Below are positions 47,020 through 59,100 of a stretch of DNA of 64,000 bases, piece after piece (the first letter of the stretch is position 1; the number at the start of each line of letters is the position of its first letter). The notes under the pieces are model-generated. The model was not told the origin of the DNA. It worked only from the letters and a program-made list of their open reading frames with translations, and ran no database searches. This DNA comes from Aselliscus stoliczkanus (taxonomy: Eukaryota > Chordata > Mammalia > Chiroptera > Hipposideridae). The stretch lies in NCBI GenBank assembly GCA_033961575.1, contig CM066732.1, positions 92,991,187-93,055,186 on the forward strand. The letters are read 5' to 3'. Made by a program: the position numbers and the translations under genes.

Positions 47020-47495
47020 AGGAATTAGTAAATGAAAGAAAGAAATATATGATTACATCTGAAGAGAAAGGTCTAGTTTACCTACCACCATCACTATGGC
47101 TAAATAGACTTCCAGACTGGGAGAAGGTAAACCTTGGTCTCCTATGACTTTCAGCTTGGCTGTTAAAAAGTTGTGGCAACTTGTTGGTTTACTTGATTGT
47201 CCTGTTCCTACAAAGGAAAGCGCACCTAAAGCGCTTAGGTGAAATAGAATGGGAAGTGAATCTGAATTACTTTGACTATCCAGCAGGATGGGTGAGTAAA
47301 ATTACTCTAATTCGTTTTCAAACCTAGCAATCACCTTTAGATAAACTCAGTCAGTGGCTGACATATTTACTACAGGCTTTAGATAAAATTAATGAATTAA
47401 ATAATTCATTAAAATTAGAGTAAAGTCCCTTTTTTTGGTGTTGAAAGAATAAGCCAAAAGGCTAACAATCTGCTCAGGATTCTGTTCTGTAGAGT
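47020..47495. other. Unassigned sequence
   Basis: No recognisable gene or repeat. Confidence 0.4.
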
Positions 47496-47499
47496 TATT

Positions 47500-47850
47500 A
47501 TTATTTATCCATTTCTTCACCTGGTGAACCTCCAGTTACTGTTCAAGACCCAGGCTGAAGCTTGCCCCTTCCCAGCTCACTGGGAAGTCTCTTACAGCTT
47601 TTACAGCTTTTACAAAAGATGCTATCCTCACTGCTCCCAACGATCTCTTTCATCCCACTCAACCACAGATCATGTAGTATATGTATATCTGTGTCTCTAA
47701 TTTACAGAATTGTGAGCTTATCACGGTGAGGAAAGTATTTAATTGATGTTTCTGGTCTGCAAGAACTCTCCCGTGTCCTAACAGATAGAAGGCGATCACT
47801 CAATGTTAATACATAAAGGAGCTAACGAATGAATAAGCAAAAGAACAAAT
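47500..47850 (+). mobile_element. L2 LINE 3' fragment
   Basis: CACCTGGTGAACCTCCAGTT, GTTCAAGACCCAGGCTGAAG, CAGAATTGTGAGCTTATCAC and AGGCGATCACTCAATGTTAA follow the L2 3'-end order with strong divergence. Confidence 0.5.
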
Positions 47851-47854
47851 GAAT

Positions 47855-49080
47855 ACACATTGACCTTGGGCTCAGCAGACCACTCAATTGGGTAAGAGAA
47901 ATTATACACAGTTCTATTTCAAAGGTCTTTGAAAATAACTCCTCCTCTTAAGGGACTTAACAAGCAAAATGGTGGACCAAATTTTATATATGAATAGTTT
48001 GATGTGTTCCAGACATTAAACCCTTACATCACTGATATTGTGAGGGTGAGTAATAATGTAATAATGTATATTGTCTATGGCTTGGTACATGGAAAAATAA
48101 TTTTTAAATTCTAGAATTAGCTATTATTTATAAAAGTATAGTTACCTTTCTCAAAGTTATCTGGATGTCTAAATTAGGTTCTTACACCCGAGTAAACAAA
48201 CAAAAAAGTACCCTATTTTCAAAAACTCAGAACCAACTTACATATAGTTCGAATCCCTAGTAAAATTGGCAGGAAGGTGTTGGGGAGGTCTGCAATGATA
48301 CTAATGACAAAAGTCAACTTCAGAATATTCAGGGCTTAGCCTATCTACCATGAACTCTGGGGTGCTTTTACTTTCTGAAGTAGTCTTTCTAGAAAGGCTG
48401 TTTGAGGAAGGTAGTCACTTCTCTCAACCAATATTTATGAAGCATCTACATGTGAGAGGCTTTATACTAAGCTCTTTGAGAGCAACAGAGACAAATAAGC
48501 CATGGTCGTTGCTCCCAAGGAATTTTCAATAAAGCATTTCTTCTCAGATGCCAAAAAAGAAGGAACACTATCGACACCAAAGAAATAAGAGAGTCTGGAA
48601 TGGAGACTCACACACTAACTCTTGATTTAGTTGTAAAAGCCATGTTCACAGTGATTTATTTGTGAGAGTCTCATTTCTTTTTGAGTTCCTGCTTTGAGTA
48701 TCAGGAGCTACAGATCATTTCTTGGAATAACACACATGCAGATGTCATGTTTTCATTAGTTCCTAACCCCCATGACCATCAGATGATAGAAACAGGATAA
48801 AAAGAAGCAAAAATAAAAATAAAAAAGGAAGAATTTGTCATTTATAACCCCAGTGATCTCACCTCTGAATTGTACTGGGGCCTTAAAAGAAGGCTGTCTG
48901 GGGAAAGAAAGTGAAGTGTAGGTTGCTGGCTATGGCTAGGAAAGCTGACAAAGCTGCAGAACTATCCCCTGAAAGCCATAGCCAGTGCACCGGAATCTCC
49001 AAGCAGCAGTCCTATCTACCCCATTTAAAGTTGGGACTGTAGCTAGAGGGAATGGCATCTATCCACTATCAAAAGAAAGA
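47855..49080. other. Mostly unassigned sequence
   Basis: Around 48425-48535 a fragment (CCAATATTTATGAAGCATCT, CTACATGTGAGAGGC) resembles the old repeat at 43925. Otherwise nothing is recognised. Confidence 0.4.
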
Positions 49081-49084
49081 TGAA

Positions 49085-49265
49085 TAATAATAACACCTGA
49101 AACTTAAGTGCTTAGTATATCCAAAGCAATGTGGATATACTTAATCTTTAAAACCACTCTCTAAACGTTATATTTTATGGATGATAAAACAGGTGTTTAG
49201 AAGTTAACTATTTTAACCAAGGTCACACAATTAGGAAATGCACCAATTCTTTGATTCTAGAGCTT
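49085..49265 (-). mobile_element. MIR SINE
   Basis: Reverse MIR order: AACTTAAGTGCTTAGTATAT, ACTTAATCTTTAAAACCACT, TTTTATGGATGATAAAACAG, AACCAAGGTCACACAATTAG and TTCTTTGATTCTAGAGCTTG. Confidence 0.68.
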
Positions 49266-49269
49266 GTAC

Positions 49270-50755
49270 TTCTAAAGATCAAAAACTAGGTGAAGGACCC
49301 AAAACTCAGTCAAATGGGTTGAGTTTCAAGGTTAGGACTCCAATTCCAAATGATCATAAGGCAGAAACCTAGTCACAATGTTAAGTATAGGAAAGTCAGA
49401 GAAAACATGGTATTCACTGGGCACTAGCACCTAGGATCTTCAAATTTCAAGCAATAAAGCCAATTTTAATTCCCCAGAAATAAGTTCCAAAGAAAACAGG
49501 ATAAAAAGAAACAAAATTAAATACAGCATATAATATTTGAGAAATACTTAGTAGTTAGAATATTTTCCTTTAGTTGTTTAACACTAGAAAATGGAAATAA
49601 ATAAGGTCTTGTATTGCCTCTTTTAAACATCTTTAAAAATGAGATTCTCATATGTAATGGTTTAGGAAAACCTACATGGTCAAAGACAACAGACTCGGGA
49701 CCCGATTAAGGTGTGAAATTCTAGAAAAGAGTAATATTATCAACTTGATGAGAAGTGAAAAGAAAAACTGAACACAGACACAGGAAAATTATTAGATTTC
49801 ATTAAATACAATGTGCTATCGTAAGTCTTCATAATGAAACTGAATTCATGAACTGGCTTTGCTTTTGTCTTTTCTTATAAACCTTTTCTTAGGGAAAAAA
49901 AATGAAAGATGCACAGAAAGTAGATAAAAGTATCACATAGTAGAATTTTAGTTTTAGTTCATTTTAGGCAACCGTTGTGAGTCACAAAATGGCTTCTGTT
50001 CCCAGCATGCTCTTCATCCATTTCCCCTCTTAAATCTAGTGAGAAAAAAGTTATCATTCTGCCACTAGATGGCACTGTCAAAAATGGATAGAGAATACTC
50101 TGTGGACACTAAACTTATAAATATAACAATTTAGAGAAAAAGCAATAAAGATTAAATATACACCAAAATGCAATAAACATTAGAGTGATTCAGAGAACAG
50201 TGCAACAAACAAACAAAATATACTGAAATAGTATTGTCCCAGTGGGACATACATCACTAAAGATTCTACTTTATGACTAGATTTTCTCTAGATACGCTAA
50301 GATATAATGCTATTTGTTCAACATATTTTGGTTCCCAATATTTTTCCTTTCAAACTATTAAAGCTAATATTTAACAAACACATTTTCTGCCAAGTTTTAA
50401 TGTGATATCATCCTCTGAAGAAACAAAGTCTAGAAATAATTTGTCTTTTTGGCAATATTTATCAGTATTTTGACACAAAACCTGAATTACTATTGAAAGT
50501 AAATAGGAAATCAAGGACTCAGATGTCTTGAATTTTCTTTTCAGGTACTCTCAAGGTTAACATGTACTCTGTGGCAATGAAAAGGCGGATAAATAAAGGC
50601 TACCTAGTGTCACATAATCTGTAATATTTCCTATAACTTTGACCATTTTTTAAATAAAACTTTTGCTGACAAATTTAATTTCCCCTTTTGGTTTTGTTTA
50701 TACATTGGAGTCCCTGGTGTCAGGGAACTGAAGACAAAACTAGGTGCTCTAGGTC
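49270..50755. other. Unassigned AT-rich sequence
   Basis: No recognised gene or repeat. Confidence 0.45.
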
Positions 50756-50757
50756 TC

Positions 50758-50834
50758 GATATAGATATAGATATAGATATAGATATAGATATAGATATAG
50801 ATATAGATATAGATATAGATATAGATATAGATAT
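50758..50834. repeat. (GATATA)n hexanucleotide array
   Basis: About 12.8 perfect GATATA units in 77 bp with no interruption. It translates in one frame to alternating Arg-Tyr and on the other strand to Leu-Tyr, which inflates neighbouring open stretches but is not a gene. Confidence 0.97.
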
Positions 50835-51120
50835 CCACTAAAAATTCTCCACTTGGTGAGGAAAAAAAAACAACAGTAATTAACAGGAGTCCCATTCAGG
50901 AAGTTTCCGAAACACCTACTGAAACAATATGGAAGACAGCAAATTCCGTCTTCACACAGCTGGCTGTGTTTAAAAGAACCACAGGAAATGAACAAACCTG
51001 TCAGGCACTTCCAAAGGGCAATGGCTGCAGGCCCTTGGGGACTGAGGAATCGCATTTGCGATGGCACACCAAAGTTAAAAACTGGCCTTGGCCCAACAGC
51101 TTCAGCCTTGAATGAATGAA

Positions 51121-51195
51121 TGTGTATGTGTGCATGTGTATATGTGTGTGTGTATGTGTATATGTGTATATGTATATATATGCACGCACACACAC
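51121..51195. repeat. TG/TA-rich simple repeat
   Basis: An imperfect tract of TGTG, TATATG and GCACGCACACAC units. Confidence 0.92.
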
Positions 51196-51242
51196 AGAGC
51201 CAATAAATGTGATATGAACTCCACAGGCATTCTGGTCTAAAT

Positions 51243-51673
51243 TTAAACAGGAAATAAAGTTAGGTCATTGTTATCTTTTTGGTCAGGGCAAAGGTGACAG
51301 TCACAATAATTTTGCGAAACACACTCAAATGAGGAAACAGAGAGTCTGACAGGGGTTGACAATCTACTTGACCAGTCCAAAAAATTGTGTATAATAAACA
51401 TCCCAGGCCTGCAGAAAGGCTGGGAAACCGGGAGTAAAATTTTCCATCTTCTGCCTGTATTATGGAGGTCAGGACTTTCATTAGGGTTCTCCTGATGGGC
51501 AGTGAGCAGGCTATTTGTGAGTATCTGCTTCTGCACTGGGGTGAAAACAGCCCACTCAGTCCCTGAGAGCCGACTTCTTCTTCCAGAGCTGTACCATTTC
51601 TCCACAGTTGTTTGTTCTGAGAATACAGATAGACCAAGGAAAATCTGAAACCCCACAGAAGCATTCCTTTCAC
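51243..51673 (-). other. Two overlapping 137-codon open stretches, origin unknown
   Basis: Two minus-strand frames stay open for 137 codons over the same DNA. Neither has a domain I recognise, and both cannot be real. The GC content is higher than in neighbouring DNA. It may be part of an unidentified old LTR or processed pseudogene. No function is proposed. Confidence 0.3.
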
Positions 51674-51679
51674 AATGAG

Positions 51680-52200
51680 CCTCTACGCTGAAGCATATAA
51701 TATTTGACAGCCTTTTGTGAGTAGCAGAGTCCGTGGATTTTTTTTCCCCAGCAGTGATATCCTTTCACCTCATTATAAAATATAACCTGTCATAGCTAAA
51801 TTGAGGAGTTTTTTCAACAGGGCTGGAAAACTCATCTTTAATTACTGTAGAGGAGAATGCCTCTGAATTATCAACTATGCAGGAAAAGGCTGAAAGACAA
51901 TCTGATCACTGAAAGAAACAGATGCTCCTTGATAAAGAAGCCATGTTGTTGGGCTTTCAGTTTCTCAGGTGATGGCTCTTTGATACGGATGGCTTTGAAA
52001 TCCACATAAGATGAAAAAGAAAAAGAAGTACTTGCATTAGTGTAGTAGTATTGTGTGTACATTTAACTGTCCACGCACACATTGGTTTTAAGGATTTTGC
52101 TGGGTCACCAGTCTTAGATTATAAATATCTAGAGATGCACTCCAAGCTAATTTCTAATGGAGGTTTTCTTTATACCAGCTTAATGTACTGGTTACTATCG
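51680..52200. other. Unassigned sequence
   Basis: No gene or repeat recognised. Confidence 0.4.
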
Positions 52201-52204
52201 TAAA

Positions 52205-52420
52205 TTGTGACAGAACTGGTTCTAAATTCAACCTCTGTCACTAACCAGCTGATGACCTTAGCTTCAGTTATCTTATCTGCAAAAGGGAAGAGAATCATCA
52301 TACCTACATCATATAACCATTAAAAATATTAATAAGATAATGAATGTGAAGAGTTTAGCAAAGTACTTAGTACATTATAGCCGCTCAATAAATGGTCGCT
52401 ATTATTATTAGAAGCATTCG
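52205..52420 (+). mobile_element. MIR SINE, forward
   Basis: Forward MIR order: CTAAATTCAACCTCTGTCAC, TAACCAGCTGATGACCTTAG, TTATCTTATCTGCAAAAGGG, AATGAATGTGAAGAGTTTAG and CATTATAGCCGCTCAATAAA. Well diverged. Confidence 0.75.
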
Positions 52421-52894
52421 GCACTAAACTTCTGATAGTTTGAGCTGCAAATGAAAATCACATTTTTAAAGCCAGATTGAGTATTATATAGGAGGACATA
52501 AGACAAAAAACCCCAGATGTATGTCTCCCAATTGCATAAACAGGACAGTGGTTATAAAGGACCAAAAAAATAAAATAAAATAGACCTTTGGGCATCTGGC
52601 ATACTGAGTCTTATTTTAATCAGTATTGTCTCAAAGTCAATATTTCCAGAAGCAGATTCTACTGATCAGTCAATCACTCAGAGTATTAAAAAACAAACAA
52701 ACAAACAAAAAGAAATGTTTCCCATGGACAAATGACTCTTGGCAATACTATGTACAGCATCTCAACCTTGTAAATTTACAATGCAAATTAACATGTTAAG
52801 GCTTTAGAAGCCCTGCATTGGAGAAGCCATCTTTGATGGACACAGATTCCCCAAACCTATCTGACAATGCAATTCTTTTTTTTCATCTGATGAC

Positions 52895-53070
52895 TATTGA
52901 TGCACTATAAATTCATTGAGTACTATTACATGCCAGCCACTGTCAAGCATTTTATATGTATTAACTCATTAAATCACCATAATAATATTATGAGATAGAT
53001 ACTTGCCCAGGATTAGTCAGTCAGTAAGTGATAGCAGGATTCAAACCCCAGCACTTTGACACCAGTCATG
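52895..53070 (-). mobile_element. MIR SINE, reverse
   Basis: Reverse MIR order: TTGAGTACTATTACATGCCA, TTATATGTATTAACTCATTA, ATATTATGAGATAGATACTTG, then CAGTAAGTGATAGCAGGATT and CAAACCCCAGCA. The centre (GGAAACTGAGG part) is deleted. Confidence 0.7.
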
Positions 53071-53329
53071 TTTTGAACCAGCATTTTATATTAGGTGAGG
53101 TATATTATGTTTTAGTTAAGATGTTTTACTTACAAATAACAGAAATCCAACCAAAACTAATTTAATGTATAAAAGCAGTTTATAGTCTCATTTAACTAAA
53201 AAAGAAGTGTGAGATTTAGGCACCAGAGAAACAAAGTGTGATCAAAGAATACGGTGAATGTTTAAATTAAAAAAAAATTTATTACAGTAAAAGACAAATT
53301 GTTACTAATTTCCCTCAAAATACCTCCCC

Positions 53330-53613
53330 TTTCTTCAAACACACTTATCCAATCTGTCTTGCCACTTTCTGAAGCAGTTCTGGAAGTCCTCTTTTGTGAG
53401 TGTCTTTAGTTGCACTGTCATGGCTGCCTCAATGCTCTGAATCCTTTTGACTTTGCAGAAGAGCCAGAAGTCACATGGTGCCAGGTCCAGGAAATAAGGT
53501 GGATGAGGACACACTGTAATGTTTATTTGACAGAAATTGCTGTACCAGAAGCGATGTGTGACATGGAACGTTGTCATGATGGACAGTGATTTATGGCACA
53601 CTTTAAAACACAC
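53330..53613 (-). pseudogene. Mariner transposase C-terminal fragment, left arm
   Basis: Transposases of this family cut and paste DNA at TA sites using a DD34D catalytic triad. This fragment starts upstream of the CPHPPY block and keeps the third catalytic aspartate in LAPCDFWLF (codon about 53470-53472). It continues through LKTLTKEDFQNCFRKWQDR to a stop just inside the terminal repeat. The N-terminal DNA-binding part and the first two aspartates are absent, so it is inactive. Confidence 0.82.
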
Positions 53614-53779
53614 CCTCTCTCAACCATACCTCACACCCAACTGATACCACCAAACAAGTTGAAACTTGTCACACGCTGTCACTAGGGTTCGATGCACTGC
53701 ATCTCATATTGAAGATACCTGCCTTTCCACTGGATGGCATTCGGCAGCAGCATTCACCATATTTGTTAATCACAATGGA

Positions 53780-54090
53780 AAGGCTCCATGTCACACATCG
53801 CTTCTGGTATACGACAATTTCTGTCAAATAAAAACATTATGGTGTGTCCTCATCCACCTTATTCACCAGATCTGGTACTGTGTAATTTCTGGCTCTTCCC
53901 CAAAGTCAAAATGACCATGAAAGGTAAAGGTTTTGAATTGATTCAGGACATGGAGGCAACCACAACAGCACAACTAAAGACATTCATGAAAGAGGACTTC
54001 CAGAACTGCTTCGGAAAGTGGCAAGAAAGATGGGAAAGTATGTTTGAAGCAAGGAGGAGTATTTTGAGGGGAATTAATGGCAATGTGTAT
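53780..54090 (+). pseudogene. Mariner transposase C-terminal fragment, right arm
   Basis: It is homologous to the left arm but oriented the other way. An APCHTSLLV block around 53785, next to where the second aspartate would be, is in another frame. From 53788 the frame reads SNKNIMVCPHPPYSPDL. The third catalytic aspartate is replaced by asparagine (LVLCNFWLF, AAT at 53884-53886). It continues through LKTFMKEDFQNCFGKWQER. Frameshift and active-site loss make it non-functional. Confidence 0.82.
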
Positions 54091-54149
54091 TTTATAGTAA
54101 TAACTTTTTTTAAAAAAACATTCACTGTATTCTTTGATCATACTTATAT

Positions 54150-54985
54150 AGTTCCAGTCTCTGAAATTCACTCATCTCTGCCCTCCTCTATGTGTTAGCT
54201 TCATCTTCAAGTGGGCTTCTCTTATAAATAGTCTCTCCCAGGTAGTCTTCATTTACTGCCAAAGAGAAGAGAAAGTTTCTTTTCTGGAACTATCAAATGC
54301 AGTTGTTGACTTCTTCTGACTAAGTTACATTTTGGGCCATTTGCTATGGTCATGGAAATGTGATGTGCTGAGTGTTTTAGGTTTGGTTATTCTTCAGCTG
54401 ATCAGGGTGGGGTGAACTGGCTTAGGCCAATCAGGGCCCATTGCTGAAGCTGAGAGTAAGACCAAGTCCAGAAAAACCACATAACAGAGAAATAATCTCT
54501 GTCTAGGAAAGAGAGAGGAAATGAGTCCAACAGATTGAGCTTTGAATAACTAGACTGCCATTCAAGCCTGAGACAAGTTTTCTGTGGAAAATACTTTCAA
54601 AAATATCACCCTATACTTTCCTTATTCCTAAATGCTCTGATGTCCCATGAAAAAAATGGGATAAAAAGATCATCAAAGAAACTAAAGTCTTTGAAGAAGA
54701 CAACATATCCAAGTCTTGACTTTCTACTAACAATTTTGGATGTTCCACTCATCAATTCTGTGGGTACCTAGAACAGAAATAGAGTATAGAACTACTTTGA
54801 CAATATATAGAGGAAAAACCTGAAGTAAAAAATGCTGATAAGACCTTTTCCAGGCCAAATAGAAATGTCTCTGAAATCTCTTTGTTATTTTTATATAAAA
54901 ATACCTAAATATGTTCTTTATAGTTTATAAAAACCCAAAGGATAGAGAATAAAAGCAAAGTCACCTGTCCCCTTGCCTGTTCTCT
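54150..54985. other. Unassigned sequence
   Basis: No recognised gene or repeat. Confidence 0.4.
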
Positions 54986-54989
54986 TTCT

Positions 54990-55500
54990 TCTCCTTCTGA
55001 AAGGTTATCAGTTTGGTATATATATTCCCAAACTTTCTCTACCTTCACACATACACATGTGTAAAAATATATCTTTTGTGACATAAATGGAAACAGGTCA
55101 ATTCCTTTTTTTCCCCCCATTCAAATATACATCTAAAATGCTCTTCATCAGTACAAAGAGAATTTTATTCTTTTTAATTTCTGTACAGGATGCCACAGTA
55201 TGGATGAACCATAATTTAAGTTTTTCTACTTGTTCACTGACAGACTTTTATGAGTTTCTAATATTTTACTTTCTAAAAAAAAAAAAAAGTATTCAAATGC
55301 CCATTCCCATTCCCTCTACAAACTACTTTGTTACTTTTTGCATATGTGGAAGTTTTTCTCTGTGAAAGAAACCCACCAGTGAAACTTGCTTGGTTAAAGG
55401 GATTTTAGCACTTTAAATTTGGATAGAATTTGTCAAAAAGGCTGTTCCAATTTATACTCCCACCAAGAGCATCTGAAAGTACCTGTTTCCCCACTCAGTA
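54990..55500 (-). mobile_element. Old L1 (L1M-class) fragment
   Basis: On + it reads the usual reverse order of an old L1 end: CAGTATGGATGAACCATAAT, TTGCTTGGTTAAAGGGATTT, GAATTTGTCAAAAAGGCTGT and TCCAATTTATACTCCCACCA, then GTACCTGTTTCCCCAC. Strongly diverged. Confidence 0.55.
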
Positions 55501-55504
55501 TTTG

Positions 55505-56030
55505 CAATCTTTTTGCATTCAGTTTCAAAGAGTAATCAACAGGACTCTGGTTAAGTCTGTGATGAAAGTGGCTCCCTAAGAGCTTTAAGAATGTATCATT
55601 AGACACGAAAGAAAACAATTATTTGTTATGAGCCCACTCGGTGATTGGTATTATAATAATAAAGAAAACCTTCTTGATTGAACTGCTACTTACTTTAGAC
55701 TTTAAAGACGTTAACTACCTGCCTTACAGTGTTTTTAAGAGTTCAATAAAGGTCACACCCTCATTTTGCAGATGCAAATTTAAAGCATGAAAAAAAGTCA
55801 GTACAAATTTCTATCAGGCTGCGTACAAGAATAGAAAAGGAGACTCTGGTTCTTCTGAGTCCCTACTTTTTCATTTTCTGGTTAGGAGGTAGCCTTTCAA
55901 ATCCAGAAACAAAATTCTGACCTGCACCCCTTTGAAGCCAGCCAAAGTCCAGCTACTTGCATTAGAAACATATTTCCACTTTAACTTCCACTTAGTTGTA
56001 TGGTGTTTTAAAAATATGATATATTGCACC
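55505..56030. other. Unassigned sequence
   Basis: No recognised feature. Confidence 0.4.
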
Positions 56031-56112
56031 CTTCGATCGCTCAGCTGGTAGAGCTATGGTATAATATGGAATAGCCATGCCGATGAAACTTCAAATTCAG
56101 TTCCCACACATG
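56030..56112 (+). pseudogene. tRNA-Tyr-like fragment or degenerate tRNA-derived SINE
   Basis: CCTTCGATCGCTCAGCTGGT with AGAGCTATGG closely matches the 5' half and A-box of mammalian tRNA-Tyr (CCTTCGATAGCTCAGCTGGT). The anticodon arm is not restorable. The B-box-like part is TTCAAATTCAGTTCCCAC. It could be a tRNA pseudogene or a SINE whose head comes from tRNA-Tyr. It is not a functional tRNA. Confidence 0.6.
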
Positions 56113-56114
56113 TG

Positions 56115-59100
56115 GTGGCCTTCACTCCCTTCAACACAGTACTAGTGTTCTTTTACTAGACCCTGGTGATCTGAAGAGAAATGAGCAGAAAATAAGGTTC
56201 TCTGTGTAGAACTCAGTTACTTCTCCCTTTGTTCCAGGATAGTTATGGAAGACTTCACAGGCTGGGGAACTTGAAATCTCATACAGTAGGCAGCAGAAAC
56301 ATTGGCAACTTACTCGGGGCACTTCTGTGATCATCACTTTGACCTCAGCCCCAGATATATGTCCAGGAAGGAAGCCATGTGGGCTTTAATGCGTGTCTTG
56401 ATCCTTTGCAGCAAAGTCACAATTTACCCAAACATTCTTGTTCACAGACAATCTAAATGAAATCTTCAGATTGATGACAGCTGGCCCAGGAAATACAAGA
56501 GCACCCCTTCACATCTGGGAGCAAGCTACTTGCATACTTTGAGATGAACATATTTTTTCAGAGTATGTGCTTGTTTTCTTTTTATATTCCAATCTCAGAT
56601 CAATGAATTGTAATGACATCAATACAAACACAAAGCAGTTGGAATGCTTGTGACCAAGTGGCTTTCCAGGTCAGAAATGAAATTTTTCTTAAAGAAGTAA
56701 TGCTTAGCTAGTCTAAGAGTAAATGTCAATAACCTTATCTTTCTACAGACTCCTTTTTCTAGTCTTCCCACTTCTGTTGCCTGACTTGGAGACACAGCCC
56801 TGTTCTACATTGACCCAAGGCTCCACTAACATCCAGTATTCCCTGTCTAATGTTTTGACACATTTGTCACACAGCTAAGGTTTGGAAAGGGAGTTGAAAC
56901 AATTTTTTTTTTGACTCGCAAGGCTTTTTATGACTTTCATGGATCCTGTGTAGTCCTCTTAACATGCTTTGTTCCCATCCTTCCAATAGTACATGGGCAC
57001 CAGTCATGTCCCTTGCACAGTATGAGCCAGAAAGGCTGGAGCCTTTGAGCTCGAGTTCCAGTCTGCAATCATTAACACAGATGATACTGTTCTGTACATC
57101 AAGCCTTTCATGCCAACTTCTGAATGAGGGGGAAAGGCTGCAGTGATGACAATGATCCATCACCGTGCCCCTTTTAATAAAGACACCCTTTTTAATGATG
57201 ATACCTCTTCTAAAAAATGCAAAGAGAATTTTGATGTCTTGGGACCATGTGGAGAGGGTATTGGAAAGAGAGCTGAGTAAAGAGAGGGTGACCAGAGAAA
57301 ATGAGGTAGGGCAGGGAATAAGGGCAATAAAGAATACAGATATGGTTTCTTGAGCATATTATCCTGCTGTTCTGTCTCCCACTAAGATCTATAGACCTGC
57401 TGTTCTTTAGAAGTTGTCAGATAACTCCAACTGTTTTCTAAAGTTTAAATATCATGAATTGATGGGCCCTGAGCTAAGACGGAAACATCTATGGTTGAAT
57501 GTGTATAAGAGACAAGCATAATGACAACTTGTATTTTCAGAGGGTCTTTCTACCAAATCTCAAGGCATTTTTATAGATTTGATCTAATTATTCATCCACA
57601 ATATCTTTGGCATCTGGAAAGAAAATAGAATACATGGCAGTGAGTTTTATGGGGGTGAGGGTGTAAATACTATTGTTATATTTTGCCTAGGGAAACTAAA
57701 ACACATAATTTTTATAAAAACTAAAACACAAAATGTTCATTAAAAAATGTCCTAAATCAAGATTTTAAAACTTTTTTCTTTAGCTTCTCTACCCTTTTAT
57801 TTAAATGAAAACTGATGCTGACCACTAACATAAAAAACAAAAACAAGCCCCTAACCTTAAAAAAAAAAAAATTACTGCTGAACTGCCCTTAGCGACACTG
57901 TCTCAAGGTCCTGTCTGCCTGATCTTTTACTTGACTACACCTTATCCTCAAAAACTCTACGAAGCTCAGGATTTTATTTAAAACTCATTTTTCCAAGTGA
58001 GACAACAAAGAAACTGCAATATAGACTATGAACCACTCTGTCAAATTCCACTCCAAACAGGCAACACAATCTCTCAAGAATGACTGAGTCACAAGGGAGG
58101 GAGGGAGAGTGTCTTCAAGAGACCATCGTAATATGCAACCTAGCAGATCATCTTCTTAACATATTCTCCTTGGAGGGAAAATTATGGCTCTGGATAGCCA
58201 GGGCATTCTGAAAACAGCAGACTGACCTTATCGACATACTTGTTATTACTGTCTCTTTTATCATCAACACAGACTCTAAGGATGCCCATTTTTTTCCAAA
58301 GAATATCCTTAAGCACCATTTTTGGACTTACACATTTGACAAAAGGCAGCTCCGCTCTTACTCCCACCCTAACTTTAATGTTTGTCTCCTCAGGATGCTA
58401 AGGCAGTGTTGGTAGTAGTAGCAAGTGCATATGCACATGTAAAGAGTTAGGAATTAAAAATATAATCCAATGCATCTGTTATGACTAAGCAGATAATATC
58501 TTTCTGTGACAGCTAGTGATGTGACAGATTGCATGAGACTCCCAAGCAACCCATGCCCTTTCTTGGTGCCAAGCAAAGATTTGTGCCCTAGAATGAAAGT
58601 AATGTGACAAAAATATATGAAATTCTGTGGAAAACCAATTTAAGTGTCCTCATGTACTTTTTCTGTCCTATGTATGGGATGTTTAACCATATCTTGCATG
58701 TCCTCTCCATCCAGAGTGACCTCCAAATATGGATTAAAAAATATACACCAATACATTAAGGGTGAAATTAGCTTATGTTTTTGTTTTTTGCTGATCCTAT
58801 CAGTGCTGAAATATATTTTTTTTGTTTTTTGTTGATGATAATGCTTTACTTTTTCATGATTTTTGGTAGGAAACTCAATATGCTTGTAGTCCATGAGTCA
58901 TGCTCTTTCTTAGTCTGGAGTGTCACCAGTAGGCTAAAAGCAGAGGCAAAAGAAGAGATTCTAAATAGAGAGGAAAGTAATAAGTCAAGTGGGAGAATAT
59001 TTGAAAAAAAGACTGAGGAGAAAAGGATGAGAAAGAGGTGAGTTTGAAAGAACCAGATGCCCAGTAATGTCACCATTATGTCAGGCTGGCCTATCAATGA

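Larger units (their letters stand above)
53239..54140. mobile_element. Palindromic mariner derivative: two 3' halves in opposite orientation
   Basis: Both outer ends carry the same terminus, TGATCAAAGAATACRGTGAA, in inverted orientation. TA follows on the right (54141-54142) and TG, probably a mutated TA, precedes it on the left. The left arm (about 53239-53592) reads outward on the minus strand, the right arm (about 53768-54140) outward on the plus strand. Each encodes the same C-terminal part of a mariner transposase. A non-repeated spacer of about 175 bp lies between. The arms match well by eye but differ by substitutions and small indels. A normal mariner has different 5' and 3' halves, so this is a rearranged fold-back form. 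Confidence 0.85.

Noticed and set aside
50688..50879. Arg-Tyr repeat protein
   Set aside because: It is only the translation of the GATATA array.
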